Below the pieces are notes generated by a model. It saw only the letters and a program-made list of their open reading frames with translations, made no database searches and was not told where the DNA came from. Of a DNA stretch of 64,000 nt, positions 34,286 to 46,914 are shown piece by piece. Location: positions 94,462,412 through 94,526,411 of the forward strand of contig CM043963.1 of NCBI GenBank assembly GCA_014529385.2. Reading direction: 5' to 3'. The first letter of the stretch is position 1. Each line of letters starts with the position of its first letter. Source of the stretch: Adiantum capillus-veneris. Taxonomy: Eukaryota > Streptophyta > Polypodiopsida > Polypodiales > Pteridaceae. The position numbers and the translations under genes were made by a program.

Positions 34286-35262
34286 TTTTTCTGATTCTTT
34301 TGAAATACCATGTCTCCACTTTTTTCACCTACTACTTGAACCTCCTTCTCCACATAGCAAGGAAACCTTGTTTCCCTTGCAGCTTGGTGTGCTAATACCA
34401 ACCACTTGAAAACCTATTGTAATACTAGCGAGATCTTCTCTTGAAACTTTTGTCCCCCTTGCAATGGGCCAGATCATTGGGGCTATTGGTCACTCTCTCA
34501 CCTACTTTTTAACTGCCTTTGTGTGCTCCACATCATGATTTTTTTATTTGCCTTCACCTGCAGGATATCCATTGCTTACTTGCTTGTCCAATTGACAATG
34601 GAAACAATTGTCATTGAACTTGTTCTCATTCATGTGAAATGGACAAGAAAATTATTGACATTGTAGATTCCCAAGGCAATAACTTAGCCTCACTATACAA
34701 GCTATTGTCATGTTTGTTTGGGATGGTTGTGTCTAGAGATGACTATCATGTTTTTGCTCCATCCCTTCCATTCTCTTCATTTTCCCAAAAGTTGCAGGAA
34801 ACTCAAAACACAAATAACCATCATAGGTGGGGGGAAGTTCAGTTACATGCATGTAGAGGATTTCTACACATCTTTAACAACTTCTTAAGTCGATGTGCCC
34901 CTTCTCCATTTTGTATCCATTGAACAATGTACAAAAAAAGGACCTATTTTGCTTCTACCTGGTTGATACTTCTACATATGTCCACACTTTGGAGGGAACA
35001 TTTTTTTTCATCTATGTTAAAGAATGGTAGGAGGGAAATTTGTATGATTTAAACTTTCCGTGAAAGAAAACGTGGGTGGGGCAAGAAGTAATGCGAGTAG
35101 TGTTTTGAAGCCGTGCCAAAAGTCCCATTACAGACTGCGTTTGTGAGTGGCGCAATTGCTCAACACATTTTCTAGCTTCTGCCTTGCTCTCTTACTACAA
35201 CGCCTTCTGCAAACCACTACAGTTGCAGGTAACAAGATCTCCGGCTACTCACAATTAGGAAG
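34286..35262. other. Unassigned stretch upstream of the two-exon gene
   Basis: An open 94-codon plus-strand frame (34639-34923) has no recognisable features and no sign of selection. No TATA box was convincing near 35200. Confidence 0.4.
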
Positions 35263-36866
35263 ATGAGGACGCCAGCGAGGAAATCAGCAGCCAAAGCGAC
35301 ACCGGACAATGGGAAGAAGAACAAGAGGACAATGGATGCAAAATCCCCTCGGCACATCGACACCCCAAATACGAGGGCTAGCAAGGGGGCCTTCTTTGTG
35401 GAGAGGGAGAAACCTATTGTGTCCGTGGAGACTTCATTTAAGCCTCGGCCTCTTTTTGCCGATGATGAGACTCCACGGTCATCTACAACATCTAAAGGTA
35501 GGTGCTATGAGAGCTCTGCGTTTTCTGGTGATTTACCATTTTCTTTTCCATGCATGCAATCTTCTGCATGTCTTTTAAATGATGAGGTCTGCATTTGCTT
35601 TTTTTTCCATGCAGCAAGTACATGTGCATGTTTGGGATTTTCTTAGGAATTTAGGGTTTAGGAAAGTTACAAAGTTACATGAATAAGCTGTTCTTTAGAT
35701 TGCTAGCTTGTATGCATGCAAGTACAAAAATCAGTATATGTTGTGCATGAGCATAGCACAAAGTTGAAGCTCAGTAGGGCTATCAGCATAACCAAATTTT
35801 GGTACTAACCAGTACCAAATTTGATACTAACCACTACCAAATTTGGCTCTGTACACAACTGAATTTTGCAATTGTCACCTGAATGAGATACATTCATTTC
35901 ATTCCATGTGTTTTGTTTTGGACAACTGAAATGAGGCATATAGGGTGAATAATCGTGTATTTGGACTGTTGGAATGAGGGCATTTATTTACGTGCTGTTT
36001 CCACATCGCAAGAAAAAACAAGATGGAGGAGTACCCTATCTTAACATAGTTCTGCTATACAGCACAAGAGCTTCATGATGAGTATGGATTGAGCATGAAG
36101 GGGGTACTGCCAAAGGATCTTACAGAAGATGACATCCCCGATCACCAGTGGCTCACTATATTCAGGCATTCCAGCCAGAAGAAGACAAAGATTTACTTAA
36201 ATCATGTCCAGTCACGACTTCAGGATGAAGCGTGGCTGAATGAATGCACGATGAATGCAGGTTCCTGTTCCATAAGGTGTACCAAGCCCCACCATCATGT
36301 GGGGAGATCACTACAAAATTTGCTCGCTATTTTTCATATGAGAAGTGTCATGCAACCACAAAGGACCCTGCGGGCCACAGGGTTGCATGGGCCAGGTTTG
36401 CGGTGAGCGTGTACTCAACATGTGTTCCTCCCGACTAGGAGGATTAGAAAAGAAGGTTGAGAATTGGTGAAAGGCAACGGTGCGTCCCAAGGAGGCCACT
36501 CGTCAAATACCAAGAAGCCCCGACTTACGCCAGTCGGTAGTATGCCCCTACACAGAAAGTCCCCCCACAACGTCATGAGGCGAAGACACCTGATTATATT
36601 GCGGACCTTGAAGCTATGGTTGGGAGAGTCCCTCGGACATGTGTGGGGCTAGCCGATAGGCTGAAAGAGCTGACAATGTCTCTGAAGCAGAAGAAGGAAA
36701 CACTCTTGAGGGCGGAGGGTTTCAATAAACTTGTCAAGCAGATTATGGACGACATCAAGGAATATGAGACCCAGTTGGAAACAGAGAGAGTCCAACACTG
36801 GCGATGACGCAGAAATCAATGTGATAGAAGCTGATTTGGTTGCCAGTCGAAGGATGCTACGTTGAT
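35263..36866 (+). pseudogene. Two-exon gene, decayed, unrecognised coiled-coil protein
   Basis: Exon 1 is 35263-35497 (MRTPARKSAAKATPDNGKKN..., Lys/Arg-rich). It ends in phase 1 at a consensus donor AAAG|GTAGGT. The intron (35498-36062) ends TGCTATACAG. Exon 2 continues in exact phase as AQELHDEYGLSMKGVLPKDL, then HQWLTIFRHSSQKKTKIYLN. A frameshift near 36245 moves to CRFLFHKVYQAPPSCGEITT, then KFARYFSYEKCHATTKD. Three TAG codons follow, then a helical region TPDYIADLEAMVGRV...LADRLKELTMSLKQKKETLL. After another shift the end reads DDAEINVIEADLVASRRMLR and stops at 36866. Phase agreement across the intron argues that this was once a real gene. Function is unknown; it may be a transposon ORF. 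Confidence 0.6.
35498..36062 (+). other. Spliceosomal intron (GT-AG)
   Basis: A 565-bp intron with donor G|GTAGGTGC and acceptor TTCTGCTATACAG|CA. The coding phase is preserved across it. Confidence 0.6.
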
Positions 36867-36940
36867 ACGGAACCAGTGAAGATACATCATTACTCGACAA
36901 GGAGATTCTAGAGCAACAGGTGCTGGTAGTTTTGGGAGTT

Positions 36941-37044
36941 TTTGGTAGAGCTGTTTATGCTTGGTTTGGTGGGATTGGTAGTGTTAGGTACCTTTGATAG
37001 AACTGTTTAAGCTTGGTTTGGTAGGATTGGCAGTGTTAGGTACT
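36941..37044. repeat. 52-bp tandem repeat x 2
   Basis: TTTGGTAGAGCTGTTTATGC... (36941-36992) and TTTGATAGAACTGTTTAAGC... (36993-37044), about 88% identical by eye. Confidence 0.9.
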
Positions 37045-37311
37045 TATGGTAGTGAACCGGTCCGGGGCGGGCAACAAGAAGAGCAACCTCTAGACACCCT
37101 TCAAGGCTCCCGTGCTGCTCAATGGGGCTGGGGCACAACACAACACAAACCAAAACAACAAACCCCCAGCCAAATCCCAACTACACAAGGGGCACCACCT
37201 AGTTTAAGAGCGAACTAGGACGCAAAAGAGGAGAATCGTTAGAGCAACCCACAAACAAGAAAGTAATTTACACTAACCCTAACACCAATGGAACACTCTC
37301 ATACACTAAAA

Positions 37312-37313
<2 letters not shown>

Positions 37314-37384
<71 letters not shown>
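37314..37384. repeat. (GA)n microsatellite
   Basis: About 35 GA units. Confidence 0.97.
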
Positions 37385-37387
<3 letters not shown>

Positions 37388-39759
37388 TGCTCGGGCTGCT
37401 TTGAAGTGTATCGTTAATGATCAAGCAAACATAAATATATATATGTAAGAAAGAGAGAGAAGGGGGAAGGGGGTGCTTGTTGCACTAATGCCTTCTTATA
37501 AATCTGTCATGACCAATCAAAGTGAGATTAGTATTTGTTTAACATAGCCTGAGTAAATTACACCACAACACATCACAAGAAAAAAGCCACCCCAATCACT
37601 GTCTTAAGGCCAGGGGAGTCCTCTCCACCCTGTCGCCCTCTTACAGCATGTGGGATTTATGGCTAAATTGATAACAGTACCCGGAGACAAGCTATCAAGA
37701 ACTTACATAAAACACCAAGACACTTACACATCATTATTGTCCATGACTTCACGTTGGAAGGGAGACAAGGTATCCATGCTTAGTCCAAATTCACCCTCCT
37801 TGATTCAGCAAATGTTGGGCTTACTCTAGTAGGAGAAATGATAGATTTCCTACTCTCAATTTAATGATGACTCTCTCTTACAATGGCATAGAGTTCCCTT
37901 GCTAATCACACCTAATACAACACATACATATGGCTAATGCCAATGAGATTCCACTCAAGAGATCCTTTTCAAGAGGTTGAGCTTGGCTTCTCAAGCTATA
38001 GCATAGTGCTCTTTCTTCTTCCCCCTTTTTGTGCTAGCTACACCCTCCTTTTATAGCAATTTTGAAGGCTAGGGTTACTCCTCTAACCATGGTTGGGTTA
38101 GATTCTCAGCAATTTATCTAATTTCTTTTGCTTGGAATTATCAAGAAGTTGGTGGGGAAAGAGAGAGGAGAGAAATGGAGGTGATAGGACTTTTCATAGT
38201 GGGTTAGTGTTAGTAGAGTTAGTATTAATTTACAAATGGAATTGGATATTTACAATGGGAGTATCCATGTAGGATACAAATAAGGAAGAAAAACTCTTAA
38301 GAGGTAAGAAAAGGTGGATTTCTTACAAGGTTGATGCTCCAAGTGTCTTGAGTAGGGCCAATTTTGACGCTTGTTGACGGTCCACTAGCTTTAACGGTAC
38401 ATTTTTTCTCCACTCTTGACCTTCCTTGAGAGACAAGGTAATTGAAGTTGAGTAATCAACCACCATGATGCTGTCTTTTAAGAGAAGAGACTGAATTTTG
38501 TGGTTTTTTTTTATAGATATGGGTAATTTGGAGGAGAAAAAATGAGACTAGGTGGTCAATTTTGGAATGGAATTGTGTGTGGGAGGTATGAGTTCACCAT
38601 GGTTTCTCTTATTCTTCAAGGTTGAGGAGAAGGTGAGTAGCATCAAGGATGATGAGTGGAGAAGTGTGTGTGAAAGAGGAAAATGATAAAGTGGAAGAGA
38701 GAGTGTGGCTGCATAGCATGGGAAAACTGGGGTCCACTAATAAAATCATAGCTCACAGCTCGTAGCTCAAAAAAATATGAAAAAATTTGAGGCAAAATTT
38801 CAGCCCACGAGCTACAGCTTTTGTTTGTATCACCTTTTCAAATTCGGAGAGCAAGTGAACTTTAAAAATTCAGCAAAACCGATCATTTTTTTCCACTGCA
38901 CAAGGTCCTTGTGGGGTCCTTCTTTGGATGATTCTTTTGAATACCTCCAAGAGTGAGCCCTCCATAGTGCATGTATGCATGCCACCTACCCTTGACCTTA
39001 TTTGGTAGGTCTATAATTGAAGATATTGTTGAGATCATGATATAAGTGAATAGTACAACTAAGAAAATCAAATATTGAGGGGTCTAAAAAATATGTACAT
39101 GTCAAATATAAATAATATAAGTGGAAAAAATATAAAGGGGTCAAAAGAAATCTCTCTCATTATGAGGCTACCATAAAAAGATAAATATTTTTGGTGTTCT
39201 AATTTTTTAGAAAAAAAAAACAAAATAGATGTAGGAAGGGAAAAATCACAATAGTGAAAAAATATACACATAAATAAAACTAGTTTTTTTGGATTTTTGT
39301 TGGGGTGGAGTTACACCAAATATAAGAGAAGCTTACATGAAAATATTTCTATATGGAATAAAGAGTATGAAAAATGGTAAGAAAAATTGTGGTAATGGTG
39401 AGGCAATGTACAGAGCATAAATAACACACACCTAGGTAGAAATATATAAATAAATACCAAAATAATTATGAAAAAATCTTTTATTTAGGCTCTATATACA
39501 AAGAAATATTTACATACGCATGGGCCATAATATACTTATATTTTTTATTTTTTTGGCTCAACTAGCCCAATGACTAGCTAATTGAGGGTTTTTTATTTCA
39601 GTAAGGAGATATGGGAAAAGTCCCCTAACTCACACGCACCTATATACAGTGAAAGGGTGAGGGTAACCACAGTGTTTGAGTGATTTGATAGGGTGAGCTA
39701 ACTCACTATGGCAATTACAGAGAGCCGAAAAAACGGCTATCAGTAAAACTGTTTTTATT

Positions 39760-40040
39760 TTAGGTAGTTTATGGTTTCCTTCTGTCTTATGGTTTGGTAT
39801 TTCTGGTACTATGAAGAAGTTTTGGTACTTTAAGGTACTTTTTGAAAGTGCTGCAAAAGGTGTTATGGTAGTTTTATTCTGATAGCTTTGGTAGTTTTGC
39901 TAGTTTTGGTACTTTTAGGTACTATTTGAAAGTGCTACAAAAGTGTAATTGGTAGTTTGATTTTGGTAATTTTGGTAGTTTTGGTACTTGAAGGTAGTTT
40001 TTGAAAGTGCTGCAAAAAGTGTTTCTTTGGTAGTCTTTGC
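39760..40040. repeat. Degenerate tandem repeat, ~75-85 bp period
   Basis: Three units contain TTTTGGTACTT..AGGTA..TTTTTGAAAGTGCTGCAAAA; the TTTGAAAGTGCT block starts at 39841, 39925 and 40000. Confidence 0.75.
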
Positions 40041-40944
40041 TACAGACGGAAACATGGCTGCCCTGCAAAATACCCAAGATAACACAATATCTAGCATAAA
40101 GTGAAAAATCTACATACCTGGCAATTCCCATAGCACATAAACCGTGACGTACGCGAACAGAGCAAGACAGCGCGCGAGAGAGAAGAAGAGAACATACACA
40201 GGCGCACCTCCTAGAGCGGAGTGCTACGCCTGGCACGGCGAGAGGGAAGAGAAGAGAGGAGAGAAGAATACATAGACACTGGGTGCAATCTCCCCCCGTG
40301 CAAGAGTGACCATTTCCCTCTTGCACGTATTTTTTTTATAGATTTCTTTAATGGTCAAATTGGTTACAAACTCGCCAGCCGGTCATAAATGGCCAAAGTT
40401 CATAAAAGAGCACTTAAATAATAAAATGTACAATATATATATTTCCATTCGCATAGGCCTAGCTTGATCCAGTCTTTTCCACCTGTCACGGCTACAATAA
40501 TAAAATATCAATCCCATAACATACCTCTCCGTTGGAAAGCAACTGTCCTCAGTTACGAAGATAAAAATCTGCAAACAATACTTGTCAAAAACAATAATTA
40601 GAAATTTGTATCAAATAGTAAAAGAAAATCCATAAAATTAGACAACATTGTTTATGCCTGTCGTCATCCACATACTACCTATTGTAGTGTCCCATACCAC
40701 TAGAATAAGCAGTATATGTCATACCCTGATAAATCAGGATATCATTGGTCACACTCATCATTGTATAAATCAATTGCCATCAATCTCAAGTTCACTTCCA
40801 TAAATACTGTCGCGACAAAAAATCATCATATACCAATTCCAAATCCAATTCCAAATATCCTTCATTTTGCAGTATACCCGGGTAACAAAATCATACCAGT
40901 TATAGTGGTGGCCAGCCATTGCAACATGATTTTGTGATCAGTGT

Positions 40945-41141
40945 TGCCTAAATCGGCGAATCTACACCAATAAGACGTGCTGCCTAAATTGGCGAATCTG
41001 CACTAATGCTACCTAAATCGGCGAATCTGTATTTTGTATAAGTTTAAAAATCATGAATCTGCAAGTTATCAATGTGCTGCCTAAGTCGACGAATCTGCTC
41101 TAGGATGAGCATTTACACACTGCCTAAACCGGCAAATCTGT
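40945..41141. repeat. Cluster of five ~20-bp direct repeats with irregular spacers
   Basis: GCCTAAATCGGCGAATCTG or a close variant begins at 40946, 40982, 41011, 41079 and 41122. Start-to-start distances are 36, 29, 68 and 43 bp. A partial GAATCTGCA occurs at about 41055. The spacers differ in sequence. Confidence 0.85.
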
Positions 41142-42715
41142 GTGCTTGTGACCAATGGACTAGACATGATATAAAGGAGGAAAAAAAGTATATTTACTAC
41201 ATTGTCGACATCACAATGCAGTATATCACCAAAGGGACTTACAAATGGTTGTGCACTATCCCAGAGCACCTTAGCTTGCATGAGTAGCTGCATAGCTTAC
41301 TGACAAATCATCTCAACAAAAAATTCTTTCAATACAAGTAGAGGGCATGACCTTAGCAGTGTATGAGGGTATCATAAAATCGGATAAAATATGGTTAGGA
41401 GATTAGTACGAAAGCTGTAAAAATGACTTTGCAAAATAAAGTAGAGAGATTACTTTTCTGATGTCCTCGCATTATGGTCTGCATAGGTTTTTTTAAAATA
41501 TATATATATTATTATTATTATAGAATCCTTAAATGAGTTAGAGAAATGTAACAAAAACAAATGAAGATCATGCTAAAAATCATTTGATTAAGGTCAAGTA
41601 AGACTTATACTTAATTTGCTTAAAATTGTGGTAAACCAAATGAAGGTAATGGTGTTGAGCAGTGCTACTGTACAACAACTAGTAAATATAAACAATGTGC
41701 CATTCGAAGAGGAGGAAACCTAGAAAATCTTCAAATTTTTTAAAAGTGCAACCAATTGTAAGTCACCGATTAAGAATGCATGACATTTGATAACGTTGAT
41801 CGATACAAGGAATTGCAGAAAGAGCATGTAATATAGCCTAGCCGAAATTAGATGAAGTTGCAAAAAGTGGTCACCGAGAAAGTTGGCACTAGGAGTATGA
41901 GCATAGAACATTTTGCACCAGCTTGTGCTAATTAAAACATTAACCAACTAAAAATAAAATGCTAACAACATTGCTAGTTATCACAAAGGATTTAGAATAT
42001 TGTGCTACGTACCGAAAAAAGATCATGCAAATCATGCCATAAAAATCCACACATGATAAGTAAAATAAAATATCTGCAAATAGTGTGATGGAATCCATTC
42101 AAGATCTTAGAGTTATATAAACCTAAGTCTTATGATCACTTTATGAAGCTTGATTTTGGTCGTCTCTAGCATATCATTTCGTAGTTGTATTCCAAATACT
42201 TTCTGCCTTAATTAGTGTTGTTACCCACCACAAATTTGTACCATTCATCAATATCTAGTCACATTGTAATCATCGATGGGTGCTCCTTTTCAGCAGGAGT
42301 GTACTGGTGACAACAGTCTCTTTCATAGAGTTACCTGCAGCTGCGATGCAGACTCATAAACAGGTGGGCCTTGAGAGCTGGGATGTTGATTTCCTCTACC
42401 TTTCATAGTTTCCATGCATGGCCGTCATTATCACATAGTGCCCTCCTCCACTCACTATCCCTCCCAACAACCAATGGCTCGTTTTCATCGACCGCCACTC
42501 ATGCACTCTAGTCATGGCACCAACTTCTCATTCTTCAAAAAGTGAAAATTGAAAAAAATTAATAAAATTCGGCTACTTCTACTTCTTCTCCTTATTCTCA
42601 TGTGTCCAATTCCCCGACCAATAACTGAAATCTAGTAACACCATATTGAATCCCTCTAATTAAGTTCTCGCATGATCACTTATAAACTTATTTCACTCTT
42701 TATTCTATGGGGCGA

Positions 42716-44950
42716 TTTCGGGGGATATATGTTCGCTACGTGAGCCGCGCAGGTGCCGGGCCTCTGGCTGTGGGAGGTGCGAGAGACTGGATGCAAAACA
42801 CAAAGCAGAAGACTCGGAAAACACCTTAAATGCTAAAAAATTGACAACCGGAATGTTTTAAGCTGCTAATGATTAGCCGAAGTGAAATTAGATTACAAAT
42901 GTTTGCCGTTAATGGCACTGATGGTGTTAGGAGAGTTTAATGCTCTCAAATTAGATCATGATTATAAATATCTCACTTATGCCTGCCATTAGAGCCATTT
43001 GAAGCTGATCAGGACGTAGATGTCTGGTGAAATTCCCTGCTTGATGTCCTTGTAATTCCCAAATATGTACCTCTCTCCTTCTTTCCTGCTTGTCGAGTTC
43101 GGACATCTTCTCTTGTCAAATTTCCTTTCCCTTACCGAGTTCTGCCTTACCTACTCTTGCCAAGCATCCTTTACCTTGCCGAGGTCTGCCTTACCTACTC
43201 TTGCCTCTTGCTTTGGTTCAAGACCAAGCCTTTGCCTTAAGTTTCCCTCCTTAGTTGCTTCGGAAAAAGCCTCAAGCTCCTTCCTCTTCTTGCTTGATTC
43301 GCTTTGACAAGTTTCTCGCATTACTTGCTTGTTCAAGCTCGAGTAGGAGAGAGAAAGAGATTTGCCTTGTATATCTTGCCGAGAGAGAGATAGAGAATCC
43401 TCTCTTGATTTGATTGGAGATGGAGAGAGAGAGAGAAAGAAGCTTTGCCTCGAATCCCATCTCCTCGTTCTCTCCTCGCCTTGCTTCCCTTTCGTTCCTC
43501 TCCTGCAACTCCTGCCCTCGTTGGCTTTACCTTCTTTTGTTAACTTTCCTTGCCACTTCCCTCGTTATGCCTGCCCTTCTTGCATGCAAAAAGCCCTAAT
43601 AATAGCTCTCTTTTTCCCTAAGCAGTAGCGCCGGCGTCACTAACGTGGTGTGAACCGGATCTATGACGTGGCAGTGGCGGGCAGAACTGCACCAAAACGT
43701 GCGCCGCTTGGACCAAACAGGATCGCCCTGCCTTGCTCGTCATTTTTCGCTTCTAGGCCTTCCTCAACCGATGCCCGCAGAGCTCGCTATGAGCTCTTCC
43801 TCCTCCCATGTGCTGCCTGCTCATCGCCCCCCTCTACGCCATGGTCTTTCCCTTCTTTTATGCACACCACCCTTTTAAAATAGGGTGGCCATTGAACCTC
43901 ATGTGGGCGGCCACTTTAATCATTGGGCGGCCTTATTATTTGAGTGGGCGGCCATTTTACTGCATCTTGGGCAGGCAAAAGCCCTTGTTGGGCACCACAT
44001 TTAGCATACATGCCGACTGAGGCACTGGCAAACATGAAATTCTCTACACTCAATGCACCCCATGTTACGTCATTTCAAATGATGAGCTCATCAAGAGCTT
44101 TTTGTGCTTTCTTAACGGCACCACATTAAGCATGCTTATCAAGCAAGGCATGCTTTCGTAAAGGCACCACATTTGGCGTAAACATCGACCAATATTTTGC
44201 AAGGCACAAAAAATTTCTCCAGTAGCCGATGTTGAGAAATCTCATCATGAGTTTCGTTGTCTGTATCGAGGTCTTGAACAGCAAGAGACAACCCTTTAAA
44301 AAAAAATCCCACTCAAGCACTTATTGTGCGCTCTGAAGTGCATCACATCCGGCATACATCTCAACCAAAGCACTACTACCTCGAACACTTATTCTATTGC
44401 ATTTGAAACCCTGGATGTAGCTAAAAACTCCAAAATGGCACACCGACTGAGCGGACCGGACTGGTGCAGAACCGGCCCCTGGTGAATCTTTAACGGCCCA
44501 TATCTTGGCAACCGGAACTCCGATCGCTAGTCTGAAAAGACCAATACGCTCCACAAAGTGAGCACTTTAAGCTCATGCATTGACTTCAATTCTGTCACCT
44601 CAGCTGTAGTTGCCCAATCCGGTGCGGATCTGCATTAACTCCAACTTCAAACTTCCATAACTTCCTCATCGTAGCTCCAATCGACGAGCCGTAAAGACAG
44701 GCCGGTAGAGCACTTCAAACACTACAGTTCTAGATCATAAACTCTCATCTGTTCTCACTTCAATCATAGTCCTTTTTAGCATCATTCACGCATCAGTTGG
44801 ATCTTTTAAGCTGCATATGGCATACGTTAATCATTAAACTTGGCCTGTTAACAAGCCCTGATCACTGACCATTAAATGTGTAGCCTTCAAAGAAGCTTAG
44901 CTTGCATTTCTATTCTCTTTTTCTCTTCATGGCAGCGGAGTTGCACGACA
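42716..44950 (-). repeat. 3' LTR of the minus-strand element
   Basis: Starts TTTCGGGGGATAT (first bases mutated from TGTCGGGGG) followed by GTTCGCTACGTGAGCC and CCGGGCCTCTGGCTGTGGGA. It ends AGTTGCACGACA beside the polypurine tract. It contains gagagaga/ctctctc blocks and GGGCGGCC motifs shared with the other LTRs of the group. Confidence 0.75.
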
Positions 44951-46450
44951 TCCACCCCCTCTGAACGTGCACAGCCTCCGGTCTGTGCCAACTGCACTTC
45001 AATCTGCATCCTATCATCAATGTTCTAGCTTAATCATTAGGTAGCTGTCCATCAAAAATCTCTGAACTGTATCTGCTGTATCTTCAAATCATTCAATCAT
45101 GAATAACCTGTTTAGTGAACCCCGCCAGACTCAAGTGCTCCAGTTAATGATGCACACGGCTTGACCGTTAAGCTCTCTTTAAGGAACCCTGCCAAGCTCA
45201 AGTATGCCTTACTCTGTTTGCACAAGGAACGGCCGTCAAGTCCTTTACTTCAATTTTTGTTAGCAGAACCAACTCAAAAGATATGAATATACTTCATTAA
45301 TTGTCCAAAGAAGTTAGTTGGAAGCCAGCCATGTTATCTTATTGAATGCATAATCAAACACTCTTCTTAGCATAATCTAGAAAACAAAACCTTGCATCAT
45401 GTAGCCTGCTACATCAGGCATCTGGTATCCTCTGCATCTACAACTTGCACTTTAGTAACCCCTAGGATCAAATGGAATAATAAGGAATTGCACACACACT
45501 GAAGCATCATAATATCCACATGAGCATACATTTCCTGTATCAATCAACATCAAGCATTTCTGGTTCAAATATGCTGCCCTTGGTTCAAATAGCACGCAAT
45601 TACTATGCATACTTAACAGCATCCATCCATATTGAATCTGCTTATGAATATCCTTAGAATCTCCTAGATCAAACACCATTGAGATCACATAGCATTGATG
45701 GGCTCCGCAATATACTACAACTTATCATTAAACTTGGCCTGTTAACAAGCCTGCTCACTACTCAATAATCATGTAAGGTTCAAATAATCTTGATGTACAT
45801 TTTTCTGGCATCTTTCTTAGCATGGGAGCGGAGCTACACGACATCCACCCCCTCTGAACCTGCACAGCCTCCGGCCTGTGCCAATAGCACTTCAATATCC
45901 GACTGCTTTAGGTAGCTTAAGCTCTTTCCATCATTAGACTCATGCACTGGTAAACATATGAAAAAAAATGAAAGAAGTCTTATACCCTAACATCAATTGT
46001 CTAGCTTAATCATTAGGTAGCTTTCCATCAAAAATATTTGAAGTGTATCTGCCGTATCTTCAAAGCATTCAATTATGGATAACCTGTTTAGTGAACCCGG
46101 CCAGACTCAAGTGCTCCAGTTAATGATGCACACGGCTTGACCATTAAGCTCTCTTTAAGGAACCCTGTCAAGCTCAAGTATGCCTTAATCTGTCTGCACA
46201 CGGAATGGCCGTTAAGTCCTTTACTTCATGTTCTGTTAGCAGAACCAACTCAAAAGATGTGAAGACACTTCATCAATTGTCCAAAGAAGTCAGCTGGAAG
46301 CCAGCTATGTAATCTTATTGAATGCATAACCAAAACTATTATGACTTAGAGTAATCTAAGAAACAAAACCTTGTACCATGCAACCTGCTGCAATAGATAA
46401 CTGGTACTCTTCAAATCTGGAACTTGCACTTTATTAGCCCCCGGGATCAA
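44826..46450. repeat. Tandem duplication spanning the LTR end, PPT and ORF end
   Basis: The block TTAATCATTAAACTTGGCCTG...GCACGACA, PPT, ...CTTTAGTAACCCCTAGGATCAAA (44826-45470) is repeated at 45718-46450. Many substitutions and a ~100-bp insertion (about 45910-46000) separate the copies. The second copy therefore carries an extra LTR end and an extra polypurine tract (45844-45859) inside the element. Confidence 0.85.
44951..44966 (-). other. Polypurine tract
   Basis: The minus strand reads GTTCAGAGGGGGTGGA directly before TGTCGTGCAACTCC, the LTR start. Confidence 0.75.
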
Positions 46451-46608
46451 ACGGGAAACTAATCTTTTGCCCAACTGTGAGCATTCCTTTAAAAAAAAAT
46501 TCACCATCCTCCAGGATCATAGGGAAGATACAATAATTTCCAATCAATAAAGCATAAACATACATTATCCCACAAATCTTCATACAAACCGCCTGGATCA
46601 TATGGCTT

Positions 46609-46914
46609 TTAAGTCAATTGCCCAGGATCATGCATATATATGTCACCTCCTGGGTCAAAAGCTAGCTCAAAATCCCCTACATCATAAGGTAACATCAAAT
46701 TCCATATAGCATCAGGTAGCACCAGATACTGCCATATCCCCTGTGCAACTGGCTCATCCAATTGTCGATCATCGATCATAGGTACAAGCATTGGCAGTGC
46801 ACCTTCACTCTCACTAGTGTTGGAATCCCAATCATGCATATCTGAATACATCAAGTCTCTGGTAAAATATTCTTCATTAAGCTCAAAAGATGAATCTGAA
46901 AACAATTCTCTATC
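46609..46914 (-). pseudogene. C-terminal part of the acidic protein
   Basis: Continues the upstream acidic frame after one stop: FSDSSFELNEEYFTRDLMYS, then LPYDVGDFELAFDPGGD and IYMHDPGQLT. The D-P-G-G motif recurs beyond the next stop in pieces at about 46585, 46510 and 46445 (KPYDPGG, FPFDPGG-stop), and as PFDPRGY at 45460 in the duplicated block. Probably one protein ending in repeated aromatic-D-P-G-G motifs. Confidence 0.5.

Larger units (their letters stand above)
37385..42715. other. Long stretch without recognisable genes
   Basis: About 5.3 kb of AT-rich DNA with no frame I can support. It contains the degenerate tandem repeat at 39760-40040 and the interspersed 19-mer cluster at 40945-41141. 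Either old transposon debris or true intergenic DNA. Confidence 0.5.

Noticed and set aside
34639-34923. A 94-codon plus-strand frame beginning MDKKIIDIVDSQ.
   Set aside because: No conserved motif, no supporting splice or promoter signals and composition like surrounding non-coding DNA.
39915-40326. A 134-codon minus-strand frame, cysteine-rich.
   Set aside because: Its C-terminal part is encoded by the degenerate GGTAGTTTTGGTA repeat and the rest has no recognisable features or coding bias.
40945-41141. Direct repeats with unique spacers resembling a CRISPR array.
   Set aside because: The genome is eukaryotic, spacers vary from about 7 to 46 bp, repeats are degenerate and there is no cas gene.
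43065-43628. Ser/Leu/Pro-rich plus-strand frames in the LTR at 42716-44950, with similar ones at 48149-49250 and 51130-52201.
   Set aside because: They lie in CTCTC-rich LTR sequence, differ in frame and length between sister LTRs and contain no domain.
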